Source of the DNA: Salinicoccus cyprini
GTDB lineage: Bacteria; Bacillota; Bacilli; Staphylococcales; Salinicoccaceae
Reading direction: 5' to 3'
Assembly: GCF_007713705.1 (NCBI RefSeq)
Contig: NZ_VMSJ01000001.1
Coordinates: forward strand, 310,001 to 374,000
Length of the DNA: 64,000 nt
Shown one piece after another: positions 57,233 through 64,000 of this stretch (positions are counted from its first letter, which is position 1; each line of letters starts with the position of its first letter). The notes below the pieces were generated by a model, which saw nothing but the letters and a program-made list of their open reading frames with translations, searched no databases and was not told the origin of the DNA. The position numbers and the translations under genes are program-made.

Positions 57233-57676
57233 ATGTATGCAATCAATGGTAGGTTCAATCGTACATTCAGGGATTTTGAACTGTATAGGCAGCTCGGCAT
57301 AGTGAGTGTCACGACAACGCGCTTCAAGGAGAATCTGATGAAAATGAAGCCCGGGGAGCGGTTTGCACTCTACAGCAGTGGCAATGGCTGGCTCGGGGTC
57401 GGTCGTGTGGTCGAACCTGCGGTTCCGTTCGGGGAGTTTGAAATGCGCCAGGGCGGACGGCTCATCGAGTATGATCAGTATCCGTTCAAGGAAATAGGGC
57501 GCATCAATCCTCATTTCGCCAAGGAGGAATACGTCATGCGGGTCGAATGGCTGGGGCTGGTCTCTTCGCTTGAAGAAGCGATCGACTTTGGCACGTTCGA
57601 TTCGAAAGATCCGGTCGTGCTGCTTGATGAGACGCAGAAGGATGCAGTCATGGACGTGTTCAACGTCAGAAAATGA
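57233..57676 (+). CDS. PUA/EVE-like domain protein of unknown function
   Basis: 147 residues. The segment RFALYSSGNGWLGVGRVVEP, followed by a Phe/Glu-rich strand and RINPHFAKEEYVMRVEWLGL, resembles an EVE/PUA-like beta-barrel that reads modified bases, but similarity is partial and the call is tentative. GGAGG is 7 bp before ATG 57233. It is transcribed divergently from the small stress gene at 57135. Confidence 0.6.
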   Translation: MYAINGRFNRTFRDFELYRQLGIVSVTTTRFKENLMKMKPGERFALYSSGNGWLGVGRVVEPAVPFGEFEMRQGGRLIEYDQYPFKEIGRINPHFAKEEYVMRVEWLGLVSSLEEAIDFGTFDSKDPVVLLDETQKDAVMDVFNVRK

Positions 57677-57680
57677 AAAA

Positions 57681-57718
57681 ATCCCCTGCAGCCGGAGGTT
57701 CGTCCGGTGGCAGGGGAT
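57681..57718. terminator. Bidirectional terminator
   Basis: ATCCCCTGCAGCCGGA and TCCGGTGGCAGGGGAT form a long stem; the minus strand has TTTTTTCATTTTC after it. Confidence 0.82.
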
Positions 57719-57731
57719 GCGTTTGTTCTAT

Positions 57732-57971
57732 TTATGAAGCTTTCTCTGCGAGCAGCGTTTCTCCCGCGTCAGTCAGCTCGATATTGCTGTAGTAGAAGTC
57801 GTAGTCGAAAGGTGTCAATGTAATCAGGCCTTTTTGCTCCATCAGTTTCATATGGAAATCGACCGTACGGATATCGTATTCTGCCATGCTCGTATTCGGG
57901 TAGGGGAAGAGCTGATGCTTGACGTTGTATAGAATTTTATATTCCAGATTCCTATCGTATGAATAATGCAT
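57732..57971 (-). CDS. Small winged-helix-like protein (YjcQ-like)
   Basis: 79 residues: TVDFHMKLMEQKGLITLTPF, a central Tyr-rich piece, then ELTDAGETLLAEK, the layout of YjcQ-type winged helices (recognition helix, wing, then TxxGxxLL). AGGAG is 7 bp before ATG 57971. No partner gene. It may be a DNA-binding protein of phage or host origin; this is an inference from fold pattern. Confidence 0.55.
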   Translation of the reverse strand: MHYSYDRNLEYKILYNVKHQLFPYPNTSMAEYDIRTVDFHMKLMEQKGLITLTPFDYDFYYSNIELTDAGETLLAEKAS

Positions 57972-58117
57972 ATGATCACTCCTGATAATATAGTATAGGA
58001 ACGTTTGTTCTGTTTGTCAATGGCATTTATTCATAATAAATTTGTTGATGATGTTTGAAAAGACGTCATATGTGGAATACTATCCATGTAACGATATTCA
58101 AGAAGGAGTGATTGATT

Positions 58118-58630
58118 TTGACTAAGAAAGTCGCTGTAATCATGACCAACATGGTAGAAGACATCGAATATACAAGCCCGGTAGAGGCACTTCGGAATGA
58201 AGGCCACGAAATAGAAGTCATCGCACCTGAAGCAGGTGAAATTGAAGGCAAGCAAGGTGGCAAATTCACAGCAGATAAAAGTATTTCAGACGTGAGCCCA
58301 GAGGACTACGATGCAGTATTCGTGCCTGGCGGATTCTCCCCAGACCTCTTGCGTTCCGACGAGGAAGGCCGTTTCGGTAAATTCGCAAAACACTTCCTCG
58401 AACAGGACAAGCCGACATTCGCAATCTGTCACGGACCGCAAGTTCTGATTGATACGGATCTACTGAAAGACCGTAACATCACTGGTTTCACATCAGTAAG
58501 AAAAGACTTGGAAAACGCAGGCGCCAAAGTGCATGATAAATCTGTTGTTGTATGTAGCAATCTTGTATCCAGCCGTAATCCGGATGATCTTGAAGACTTC
58601 AACCGTGAAATCACAGCACAACTTGCCTAG
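58118..58630 (+). CDS. DJ-1/PfpI-family protein (general stress protein 18 type)
   Basis: 170 residues with [20 protein letters not shown] (conserved Glu), [15 protein letters not shown] and the nucleophile elbow [10 protein letters not shown] (Cys104-His105). Related to YfkM/PfpI proteins studied as glyoxalase/deglycase or stress chaperones. AAGGAG is 9 bp before TTG 58118 but only 3 bp before the upstream TTG 58112, so 58118 is used. It ends at a strong terminator. Confidence 0.9.
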   Translation: MTKKVAVIMTNMVEDIEYTSPVEALRNEGHEIEVIAPEAGEIEGKQGGKFTADKSISDVSPEDYDAVFVPGGFSPDLLRSDEEGRFGKFAKHFLEQDKPTFAICHGPQVLIDTDLLKDRNITGFTSVRKDLENAGAKVHDKSVVVCSNLVSSRNPDDLEDFNREITAQLA

Positions 58631-58643
58631 CAGATGAGTGTGT

Positions 58644-58678
58644 AAGCCAAAACCTTTTGGGGTTTTGGCTTTTTTTTG
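58644..58678 (+). terminator. Terminator of the DJ-1 gene
   Basis: AGCCAAAACC-N7-GGTTTTGGCT followed by a run of seven T. Confidence 0.88.
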
Positions 58679-58730
58679 TGGGGTGGGGTGGAGTCGGTGA
58701 TGATATGGTATAGACTGTCTTTCATGTGGC

Positions 58731-58952
58731 CGGCGAGTGACAATTGGGCGTCCAACTGACGTTCGTGCGCCCGACGAGTGACAATTAGGCGTCCAACTGA
58801 CGTTCATGCGTCCGACGAGTGACAATTGGGCGTTTAACTGACGTTCATGCGTCCGGCGAGTGACAATTGGGCGTCCAACTGACGTTCGTGCGTCCGGCGA
58901 GTGATAATTAGGCGTCCAACTGACGTTCGCGCGCCTGGCGAGTGACAATTAA
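58731..58952. repeat. Array D of 41-bp dyad repeats
   Basis: Landmarks GAGTGACAATT or close variants at 58735, 58776, 58817, 58858, 58899 and 58940, exactly 41 bp apart: five units and a partial sixth. The dyad is GACAATTGG ... CCAACTGACG with outer arms CGAG/TTCG. The 9-bp linker is of the TGCGTCCGG type. It lies between two convergent genes (ends 58630 and 59020). Confidence 0.9.
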
Positions 58953-59019
58953 TTCTTCCAACTCCAGATTCAGACATATAAAAAAGCCGCAATTCCAATA
59001 AGGAGGCGGCTTTGCATCT

Positions 59020-59763
59020 TTATTCTACTGTAATGGTGCGGGCCTTGGCGTGTGGATCTCCGAAATGATCGAAAACTGCGTAGGCAATTGTGTATTCGCC
59101 AGGTGTACTGGTATCGACTTCGCCTGAAATGTAGGCGCGGTGTGTAATATCACTGCCGTCGACATCGATGATTTCGACGTCTTCCTTCGGATTGAATTCT
59201 TCACCTTGCTGGATGGTGATGTCTTCAAGGCCGATGAACGTGATGGCTGAACTCGCAGATTCTTCATCGGAATCTTCCGAGCCACCTTCAAGTTCTGCTT
59301 CTGTCGGTGGAATCATCGGTACGGGATCACTCGGTGCATTGGTCACCTCGATGGCGCGTCTATATTCGTACCATCTGTTGCTGGAGTCTTCGACGCGGTA
59401 CTCGACTGTATAGGATCCGGGCTCGCTTGTATCCACGTTGTCTGAAATGACTTCAATGTTTTCCGTCAGATCTCCATCCTGACTATCGATGGCGTAGACA
59501 CCTTCCAACGGATTGAAGGTATCGCCGACCTGGACGTTGAAGGCGCCGGTATCTTTGATGATCGGATTGCTGCCGCCATGAGCAGCAATCTCTTCCTCCA
59601 TCGTCGGACCTTCGTAATCGGCATATTTGGAATCGCCCTCAGTGCTGGATTCGGAATCGGATATGTTCACCTGGCTGATCTGCGTGTCGAGCAGTTCGCC
59701 GGTGATCGGAGCGGCAGGCAGCAGACCTGCCATGATTTTTATTACTGTGCTTGAGTTCATCAT
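59020..59763 (-). CDS. Secreted protein with two Ig-like (DUF5011-type) domains
   Basis: 247 residues. A short hydrophobic N-terminus (VIKIMAGLLPAAPI) may be a weak signal or membrane anchor. Two bacterial Ig-like domains follow: first GAFNVQVGDTFNPLEGVYAI with SEPGSYTVEYRVEDSSNRW (residues about 72-145), second IQQGEEFNPKEDVEIIDVDG with STPGEYTIAYAVFDHFGD (about 180-247). An acidic Ser/Glu linker separates them. No sorting motif is visible at the C-terminus. It starts 3 bp after the nsrR stop, so it may be read through from nsrR. Its role is unknown. Confidence 0.75.
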   Translation of the reverse strand: MMNSSTVIKIMAGLLPAAPITGELLDTQISQVNISDSESSTEGDSKYADYEGPTMEEEIAAHGGSNPIIKDTGAFNVQVGDTFNPLEGVYAIDSQDGDLTENIEVISDNVDTSEPGSYTVEYRVEDSSNRWYEYRRAIEVTNAPSDPVPMIPPTEAELEGGSEDSDEESASSAITFIGLEDITIQQGEEFNPKEDVEIIDVDGSDITHRAYISGEVDTSTPGEYTIAYAVFDHFGDPHAKARTITVE

Positions 59764-59765
59764 GG

Positions 59766-60176
59766 TCACCTCAACATTGCTTTAGGAATAATGTCTTTCA
59801 ATGTATATTTATCGAGCACTTCAAAGTATGCGTCAAGTGCGTCGTTCAGTACGAATCTCAGACCGCACACAGGTGTAAGTACACACTGGTTGCCTTCAGA
59901 AAAGCATTCGGCCATATGAAAGTTGTCTTCCGTATGTCGGACGACTTCGCCGATATTGATTGCTTCTGCCTTATAGTTTAGCATAATCCCGCCCCCACGA
60001 CCACGGACGGTTGTAATATATCCGAGTTTGGAAAGGTTATGGACAACTTTTGTCAGATGATTTTTAGATATGTTATAGAAATTTGCAATCTCATCAATCT
60101 GAACCTTTTCTTCCTCCCGCATTCCGAGATACATCAGAACCCTCAAGGAATAGTCCGTATATAATGTAAGTTTCAA
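59766..60176 (-). CDS. nsrR: NsrR, Rrf2-family nitric-oxide-sensing repressor
   Basis: 136 residues from TTG 60176 (AAGGAG 9 bp upstream). Winged helix: LYTDYSLRVLMYLGM, EIANFYNISKNHLTKVVHNL and GYITTVRGRGGGI. The [Fe-S] ligands are Cys91, Cys98 and Cys104 in CFSEGNQCVLTPVC, the NsrR arrangement. It loses DNA binding when NO reacts with its cluster. It is divergent from hmp with a dyad operator in between, and an identical-type box is found at ric. Confidence 0.92.
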   Translation of the reverse strand: MKLTLYTDYSLRVLMYLGMREEEKVQIDEIANFYNISKNHLTKVVHNLSKLGYITTVRGRGGGIMLNYKAEAINIGEVVRHTEDNFHMAECFSEGNQCVLTPVCGLRFVLNDALDAYFEVLDKYTLKDIIPKAMLR

Positions 60177-60314
60177 TGGAATCAACTCCTTCATATGATT
60201 ATACACGCATTTCATTTTTATATAAATAAAGTGCTCTCCTTAAAATTGTTATGTGAACATATTGTGAATTTAAACACAAAAGGTTGTAATTTATATTTCA
60301 AAAGATTAAGATAA

Positions 60315-60337
60315 AGATGTATTAAAAATATATCTTT
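60315..60337. promoter_or_regulatory. NsrR box upstream of hmp
   Basis: AAGATGTAT-TAAAA-ATATATCTT, a 9-bp-arm dyad with one mismatch, resembling ATRTATYTTAAATATAT. It covers the likely -10 region of hmp and ends 20 bp before its ATG. Confidence 0.8.
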
Positions 60338-60357
60338 TAATTGAAGGGGTTATTCAA

Positions 60358-61494
60358 ATGATTACGGAAGCTAAAAAAGATGTTATCAAAGCCACAATCC
60401 CAGTACTCGAAGCACATGGAACTGAAATCACAACAACATTCTATCAGAACATGTTCAAAGCACACCCTGAACTTCTCAACATCTTCAACCAGACAAACCA
60501 GAAAGTCGGCAATCAACCGAAGGCGCTGGCGATGACAGTACTTGCAGCCGCCAAGCACATCGACAATCTGGAGGCCATTGTGCCGCATGTGGTCGGCATC
60601 GCCCATAAGCACCGTGCCCTTGAAATCAAACCGGAACACTATCCGATCGTCGGCAAGCATCTTCTCGAAGGCATCCAGGAAGTGCTCGGTGATCAGGCAA
60701 CACCTGAAATCATCGATGCCTGGGGCGACTACTACAATCAGATCGCCCAAGTATTCATCGATGTGGAGCAGGATATGTACCAGAGTGCAGCGTGGGATGG
60801 CTTCAGACCATTCACTGTCAAAAAGAAAGAATTCATGACGCCAGACATCGTCAGATTTACAGTGGATTCCGATGAAGTGGACAAGTCGTTTACAGCTGGA
60901 CAGTACATTACTGTAAAAGTGAAACCGGCTGACTATCCATATGAAGCGCTGCGCCACTATTCCATCTGTTCAAATAAAACAGTGGATGGCATCACGTTCG
61001 CTGTGAAGCGTGAAGGTACCGACGATACGAAAGGTGTCGTATCCAACTACATGCACGACGAAATTGAAGTGGGAGATGCACTATTCCTATCTGCACCTGC
61101 AGGCGACTTCAAAGTTGAGGACGATCACAGTGAGCTGTTGTTCATCGCGGGCGGTGTCGGCGCCACACCTGTCATGGCAATGGCGGAAGAAGCCATCGCA
61201 AAAGGCAATGATGTGAAATTCCTCTACAGTGCCATCAATGAAACGCATCTGCCATTCAAGGACCAGTTTGAAAACCTGGAAGCGGAAGGCGCCGACATCA
61301 GGATCAAATTAAGCGAAACTGAAGGTTTTCTGAACAGGGAAGATTTCGCCGGCAATGAAAATCGTGAAATCTATATCTGCGGCTCTATGGTGTTCATGAA
61401 TGCAATGATCAACGAACTGGGTGAGATGGGCATCGATGATTCCCGCATCCACTTCGAGCCATTCGGTCCAAAAATGAGCCTTCAGAAAGTCTAG
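60358..61494 (+). CDS. hmp: Hmp, flavohemoglobin nitric oxide dioxygenase
   Basis: 378 residues. Globin domain (1-138) with Phe28/Tyr29 (distal, TTTFYQNMF) and proximal His85 (GIAHKHRALEI). FAD domain with ALRHYSICSN (RxYS). NAD domain with LFIAGGVGATPVMAMAEEAI and ending IHFEPFGPK. It converts NO and O2 to nitrate using NADH. AAGGGG precedes ATG 60358. Under NsrR control. Confidence 0.96.
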   Translation: MITEAKKDVIKATIPVLEAHGTEITTTFYQNMFKAHPELLNIFNQTNQKVGNQPKALAMTVLAAAKHIDNLEAIVPHVVGIAHKHRALEIKPEHYPIVGKHLLEGIQEVLGDQATPEIIDAWGDYYNQIAQVFIDVEQDMYQSAAWDGFRPFTVKKKEFMTPDIVRFTVDSDEVDKSFTAGQYITVKVKPADYPYEALRHYSICSNKTVDGITFAVKREGTDDTKGVVSNYMHDEIEVGDALFLSAPAGDFKVEDDHSELLFIAGGVGATPVMAMAEEAIAKGNDVKFLYSAINETHLPFKDQFENLEAEGADIRIKLSETEGFLNREDFAGNENREIYICGSMVFMNAMINELGEMGIDDSRIHFEPFGPKMSLQKV

Positions 61495-61528
61495 GATTAC
61501 AGCTCCTGAAATTCAATATGAAATCCAT

Positions 61529-61563
61529 GCACGCATCTGTCAGAGTCAGGTGTGTGCTTTTTT
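61529..61563 (+). terminator. Terminator of hmp
   Basis: GCACGCATCTG-N7-CAGGTGTGTGC followed by TTTTTTA. Confidence 0.8.
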
Positions 61564-61679
61564 ATGGCACAATGGAATAAAACAGTTTCATAGCAGCGAT
61601 GGATGACGTAATATAATTAATGCAAAGGGGTAATTTCAAAATCTGATTGTTTCATTTCAGGAGAACCGGAGGCATTTCA

Positions 61680-62090
61680 ATGGAGAGAAAATGGGGAATC
61701 AATTTTATCAGAGTGGCGTCCTTGTTCGGTCTGCTCGGCGTTTTCATCGGGTCGCAGATGGCGGGTGAAGTCGACTACAGCATCCGTCCGATCCATACCC
61801 ATGTATTGCTGGTCGGCTGGCTGTCCATGTTTGCATGGGGCATCTTCTACAGCATATACCGTGTGAAGAGCAGAATACTTGTACATATTCATGGCGTAAC
61901 GGGCATGGTCGGCGCCATCATGCTGACGAGCGGCATGTACTTCTATATGCTCAACCCATTCAATTTCAATGAGACATTCACAACAGTCTACTTCATTGTC
62001 GGCGGCAGCGTACTGCTCATCGCCTTCCTACTTTTCATCATTGTGACATTTTTTGTCGAAAAGGACGGGCGTAGCGACCAGAATTGGTAA
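61680..62090 (+). CDS. Small four-span membrane protein, haem-copper-oxidase-like
   Basis: 136 residues, four membrane spans. Span 2 begins HTHVLLVGWLSMFAWGIFYS and span 3 starts HIHGVTGMVGAIMLTSGM. The paired His residues and spacing resemble a fragment of haem-copper oxidase subunit I or NnrS-like NO-response proteins, so haem or NO-related redox function is plausible beside hmp. GGAGG is 7 bp before ATG 61680; the frame upstream to 61647 is rejected. No NsrR box of good quality was seen upstream. Confidence 0.65.
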   Translation: MERKWGINFIRVASLFGLLGVFIGSQMAGEVDYSIRPIHTHVLLVGWLSMFAWGIFYSIYRVKSRILVHIHGVTGMVGAIMLTSGMYFYMLNPFNFNETFTTVYFIVGGSVLLIAFLLFIIVTFFVEKDGRSDQNW

Positions 62091-62117
62091 TTCCGCTCAG
62101 CTAAAGAATTTTTTTGT

Positions 62118-62141
62118 GTTTGAGTTGATTTTTAAGGGAAT
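62118..62141 (+). promoter_or_regulatory. SigB-like promoter of the CaCA exchanger gene
   Basis: GTTTGA-N12-GGGAAT, 20 bp before ATG 62162. The short spacer makes this the weakest of the SigB-type candidates. Confidence 0.35.
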
Positions 62142-62161
62142 GTACTGTCTATAACAACTAT

Positions 62162-63139
62162 ATGGAAAGTGAGTTGAAACCTTTGGAATATATTCTTCTG
62201 ATCGTCGGCTTCGTACTGCTGATCAAGGGTGCTGATTATTTTGTTGAAGGAGCGTCCAACATTGCGGTGAAACTCAATGTGTCGCCACTCCTCGTCGGCT
62301 TGACGATTGTGGCGATGGGCACCAGCTCGCCGGAAGCGACAGTTGCCATTCTGGCAGCAATCGATGGGAGTTCCGGCGTTGTCCTCGGTAATGTCATCGG
62401 AAGTAACATTGTGAACATAACTGTCGTTGTCGGTCTTACTGCGCTGATTGCACCACTGACCGTACAGAGTGAAACCGTGCGGAAGGAAATTCCTTTTGCA
62501 CTGCTTGCGGCAATCGTCATGATGATACTGATGGTCGATGTCGCACTTCAGAGCGGTGGAGAAAATATCATCACCCGTGGCGATGGTCTGATCATCCTGC
62601 TGTTCTTCGCAGTATTTCTATACTATGTATTCGAGATGGCACGTAAAAACCGTTCGAACAATGTAGAAGAAGTGAACACGGATGTCGGTGAATCGTGGCT
62701 GAAAAACATTCTTTTCACAATTGGCGGGCTGGTCGCAATCATCATCGGCGGAGAAATGGTCGTCAGCAGCGCCACTGAAATCGCACTGGCGCTCGGCATG
62801 AGTGAAGCACTGGTCGGGCTGACAATTGTCGCTGTGGGCACATCCCTGCCTGAAATCATGACTTCTGTAACAGCAGCCATGAAAGGGAAGGGCGACATGG
62901 CAATCGGTAACGTCGTCGGCAGTAACATTTTCAACATCCTGTTTGTAACAGGTACTGCAGCGACCGTCGCACCGATCGCTGCCGAATCCAAGCTGTTCTT
63001 CGATGGCTGGGTGATGGTTGCATTGACTGTACTGCTGCTGATCTTCTCACGAACGCATTTCAAGATCGGACGAAAAGAAGGGGCTGTACTGCTTGTAGCA
63101 TATGTCGCTTATCTGATCTATATCATCATAAGAAACTAG
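62162..63139 (+). CDS. CaCA-family calcium/sodium antiporter (YrbG-like)
   Basis: 325 residues, ten to eleven spans in two inverted halves. The alpha-repeats are VAMGTSSPEATVAILAAIDG with LGNVIGSNIVNI in the first half and VAVGTSLPEIMTSVTAAMKG with IGNVVGSNIFNI in the second; the Glu in each binds cation. ATG 62162 has no ribosome binding site. TTG 62183, 9 bp after AAAGTGAG, would give an N-terminus starting MEYILLIVGF, as in homologues, and may be the true start. It ends before a terminator whose 3' arm is the next gene's ribosome binding site. Confidence 0.9.
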   Translation: MESELKPLEYILLIVGFVLLIKGADYFVEGASNIAVKLNVSPLLVGLTIVAMGTSSPEATVAILAAIDGSSGVVLGNVIGSNIVNITVVVGLTALIAPLTVQSETVRKEIPFALLAAIVMMILMVDVALQSGGENIITRGDGLIILLFFAVFLYYVFEMARKNRSNNVEEVNTDVGESWLKNILFTIGGLVAIIIGGEMVVSSATEIALALGMSEALVGLTIVAVGTSLPEIMTSVTAAMKGKGDMAIGNVVGSNIFNILFVTGTAATVAPIAAESKLFFDGWVMVALTVLLLIFSRTHFKIGRKEGAVLLVAYVAYLIYIIIRN

Positions 63140-63210
63140 TATAAAATTGCGATAGTTAATTTATTGATTCGAATTATATTAATTATCTACATCTAAAAAA
63201 AATCAAAATG

Positions 63211-63246
63211 CCTCTTTTCCACCATATATAGGAAAGGAGGTTTTTT
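63211..63246 (+). terminator. Terminator whose 3' arm is the ribosome binding site of the NERD gene
   Basis: CCTCTTTTCC-N10-GGAAAGGAGG followed by TTTTTT. The 3' arm contains AAAGGAGG at the correct distance from ATG 63251, so termination or mRNA folding and translation initiation exclude each other. Confidence 0.75.
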
Positions 63247-63250
63247 ATTA

Positions 63251-64000
63251 TGCATAAAAGAAGAAAAACGATTGAACACCAGTGGCTGGAACTCATGGAT
63301 ATCAGAGGGGGGCTGTCTACAGAAGACCAGCGCAGGCTGGAGGCGCTTGAAATCGGACATGAAGGGGAATGCACATTCGATTTCTGGATGGAACGGTATG
63401 GTGATGAACAATGGCGTGTGTACCGGGATATATGGATTGATGCCGGCGGGCCGACGCAGGTGGATACGATGGTGGTGACAGAAACGGGGGTCTTCATTTT
63501 CGATGTGAAGAACTACTCCGGGGACTACGCCTATCTCAATGGCAGGTGGTCCGTCAATGGACGCCCCATCATCAAGGATATCTTTGTACAGCTGAAGCGG
63601 TCGATGGAGAAGGTGCATCTCATGCTGCGGCAGATCGATTTATCCCTGCAGGCGGAAGGATTGATTGTTTTCATCAATGAGCACTTTACTTTTGAATCGG
63701 AAGCGGGTATCGATGAAAGATTCGTGATGCGTCATACTTTGAAGAAGCACCTGCAGACGATGGATGAGGGGAGTGTAGTGATGCGGATGCCGATCGATAT
63801 GCTGTGTCGCCGGATTGAGTCTTATTTTATAGACAATCCATATCCGGCACCCGCATGCGACGATGATGTATATTCAAGACTGAAGAAAGGCGTCCGGTGT
63901 GCTGGCTGCGGCGGTTTCCGGCACATGGTGATGAGATATCATCTGAAGTGTTTGGGGTGTGGAAATAAAGAAGCCAAAGAACGTGCAGTTCTAAGGTCCA
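63251..64000 (+). CDS. NERD-domain (nuclease-related) protein, 3' partial
   Basis: At least 250 residues, open to the right edge of the window. After a charged helical start (HKRRKTIEHQWLELMD, then LSTEDQRRLEALEIGHEGEC) comes the NERD core: TFDFWMERYGDEQWRVYRDI, PTQVDTMVVTETGVFIFDVK and NYSGDY. The core residues QxD and DVK correspond to the PD-(D/E)xK nuclease motifs, with Asp in place of the common Glu. Near the present end, CAGCGG and KCLGCGN make a possible zinc ribbon. AAAGGAGG is 10 bp before ATG 63251. It probably acts on nucleic acid; the biological role is unknown. Confidence 0.85.

Noticed and set aside
58060-58090. SigB promoter for the DJ-1 gene (GTTTGA ... GGAATA)
   Set aside because: The -10 part matches poorly, so it was left out of the SigB list.
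1-64000. Prophage, insertion sequence, tRNA or rRNA genes
   Set aside because: No transposase, integrase, terminal inverted repeats, cloverleaf or rRNA segment was recognised by eye; a covariance search would be needed to exclude a tRNA formally.

Overview
The window looks like chromosomal DNA of a moderately GC-rich, low-GC-lineage Gram-positive coccus. Gene content (SdcS-type dicarboxylate transporter, ScdA/RIC, NsrR-Hmp, AdcA-ZinT, CsbD-like and YsnF-like stress proteins), strong AAGGAGG ribosome binding sites, frequent TTG starts and acidic secreted proteins point to a halotolerant Staphylococcaceae such as Salinicoccus. This assignment is inferred from gene content, not from a marker gene. 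No rRNA, tRNA, phage or insertion sequence was seen.

Layout. 1-6.3 kb: the 3' half of a C-P lyase phosphonate cluster (phnM, phnL, a PHP-family cyclic phosphodiesterase) followed by the phosphonate ABC importer (phnD, phnC, two phnE). 6.4-14.2 kb: two tandem acidic mini-lipoproteins, a CBS-domain remnant, a YsnF-like stress protein, an M24 peptidase homologue, a GIY-YIG protein, a TetR/YhgE divergent pair and a GNAT acetyltransferase. 14.3-18.3 kb: a Fur-controlled siderophore ABC importer. 18.5-23.3 kb: DUF1028, an SDR, PPK2, RIC, small membrane proteins and an XRE regulator. 23.4-27.1 kb: an ECF sigma/anti-sigma operon flanked by a lipoprotein sortase and a duplicated helical wall protein that carries a matching MPNTA sorting signal. 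27.1-34.9 kb: DinB-like, O-methyltransferase, TPP riboswitch-ykoF, a decayed locus, AEC transporter, SDR and Zur-boxed adcA. 34.9-43 kb: flavin monooxygenase pair, a four-gene amidohydrolase/transport operon and selO. 43.2-55.4 kb: peroxidase, SLC13-TrkA transporter, M20D plus YfcC transporter, sdcS and an APC permease. 55.5-64 kb: lipoprotein, three small SigB-type stress genes, DJ-1, NsrR-Hmp, a CaCA exchanger and a NERD protein cut by the right edge.

How the parts work together. Several regulons can be read directly from promoter motifs. Ten sites resemble SigB promoters (GTTT-N12 to 15-GGGTA-like), in front of csbD-like, ysnF-like, ppk2, SDR, O-methyltransferase and mini-lipoprotein genes. 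Two near-identical NsrR boxes precede hmp and ric. There is one strong Fur palindrome, one Zur palindrome, one cre site and one TPP riboswitch.

The most novel signal is the ECF module. The sortase and its presumed wall-protein substrate share a promoter, GTGATCC-N17-GTATAC, with identical spacing, and they flank the sigma/anti-sigma pair. The second is a family of 41-bp tandem repeats in four separate intergenic arrays. Each unit is a roughly 32-nt dyad plus a 9-nt linker whose sequence differs between arrays.
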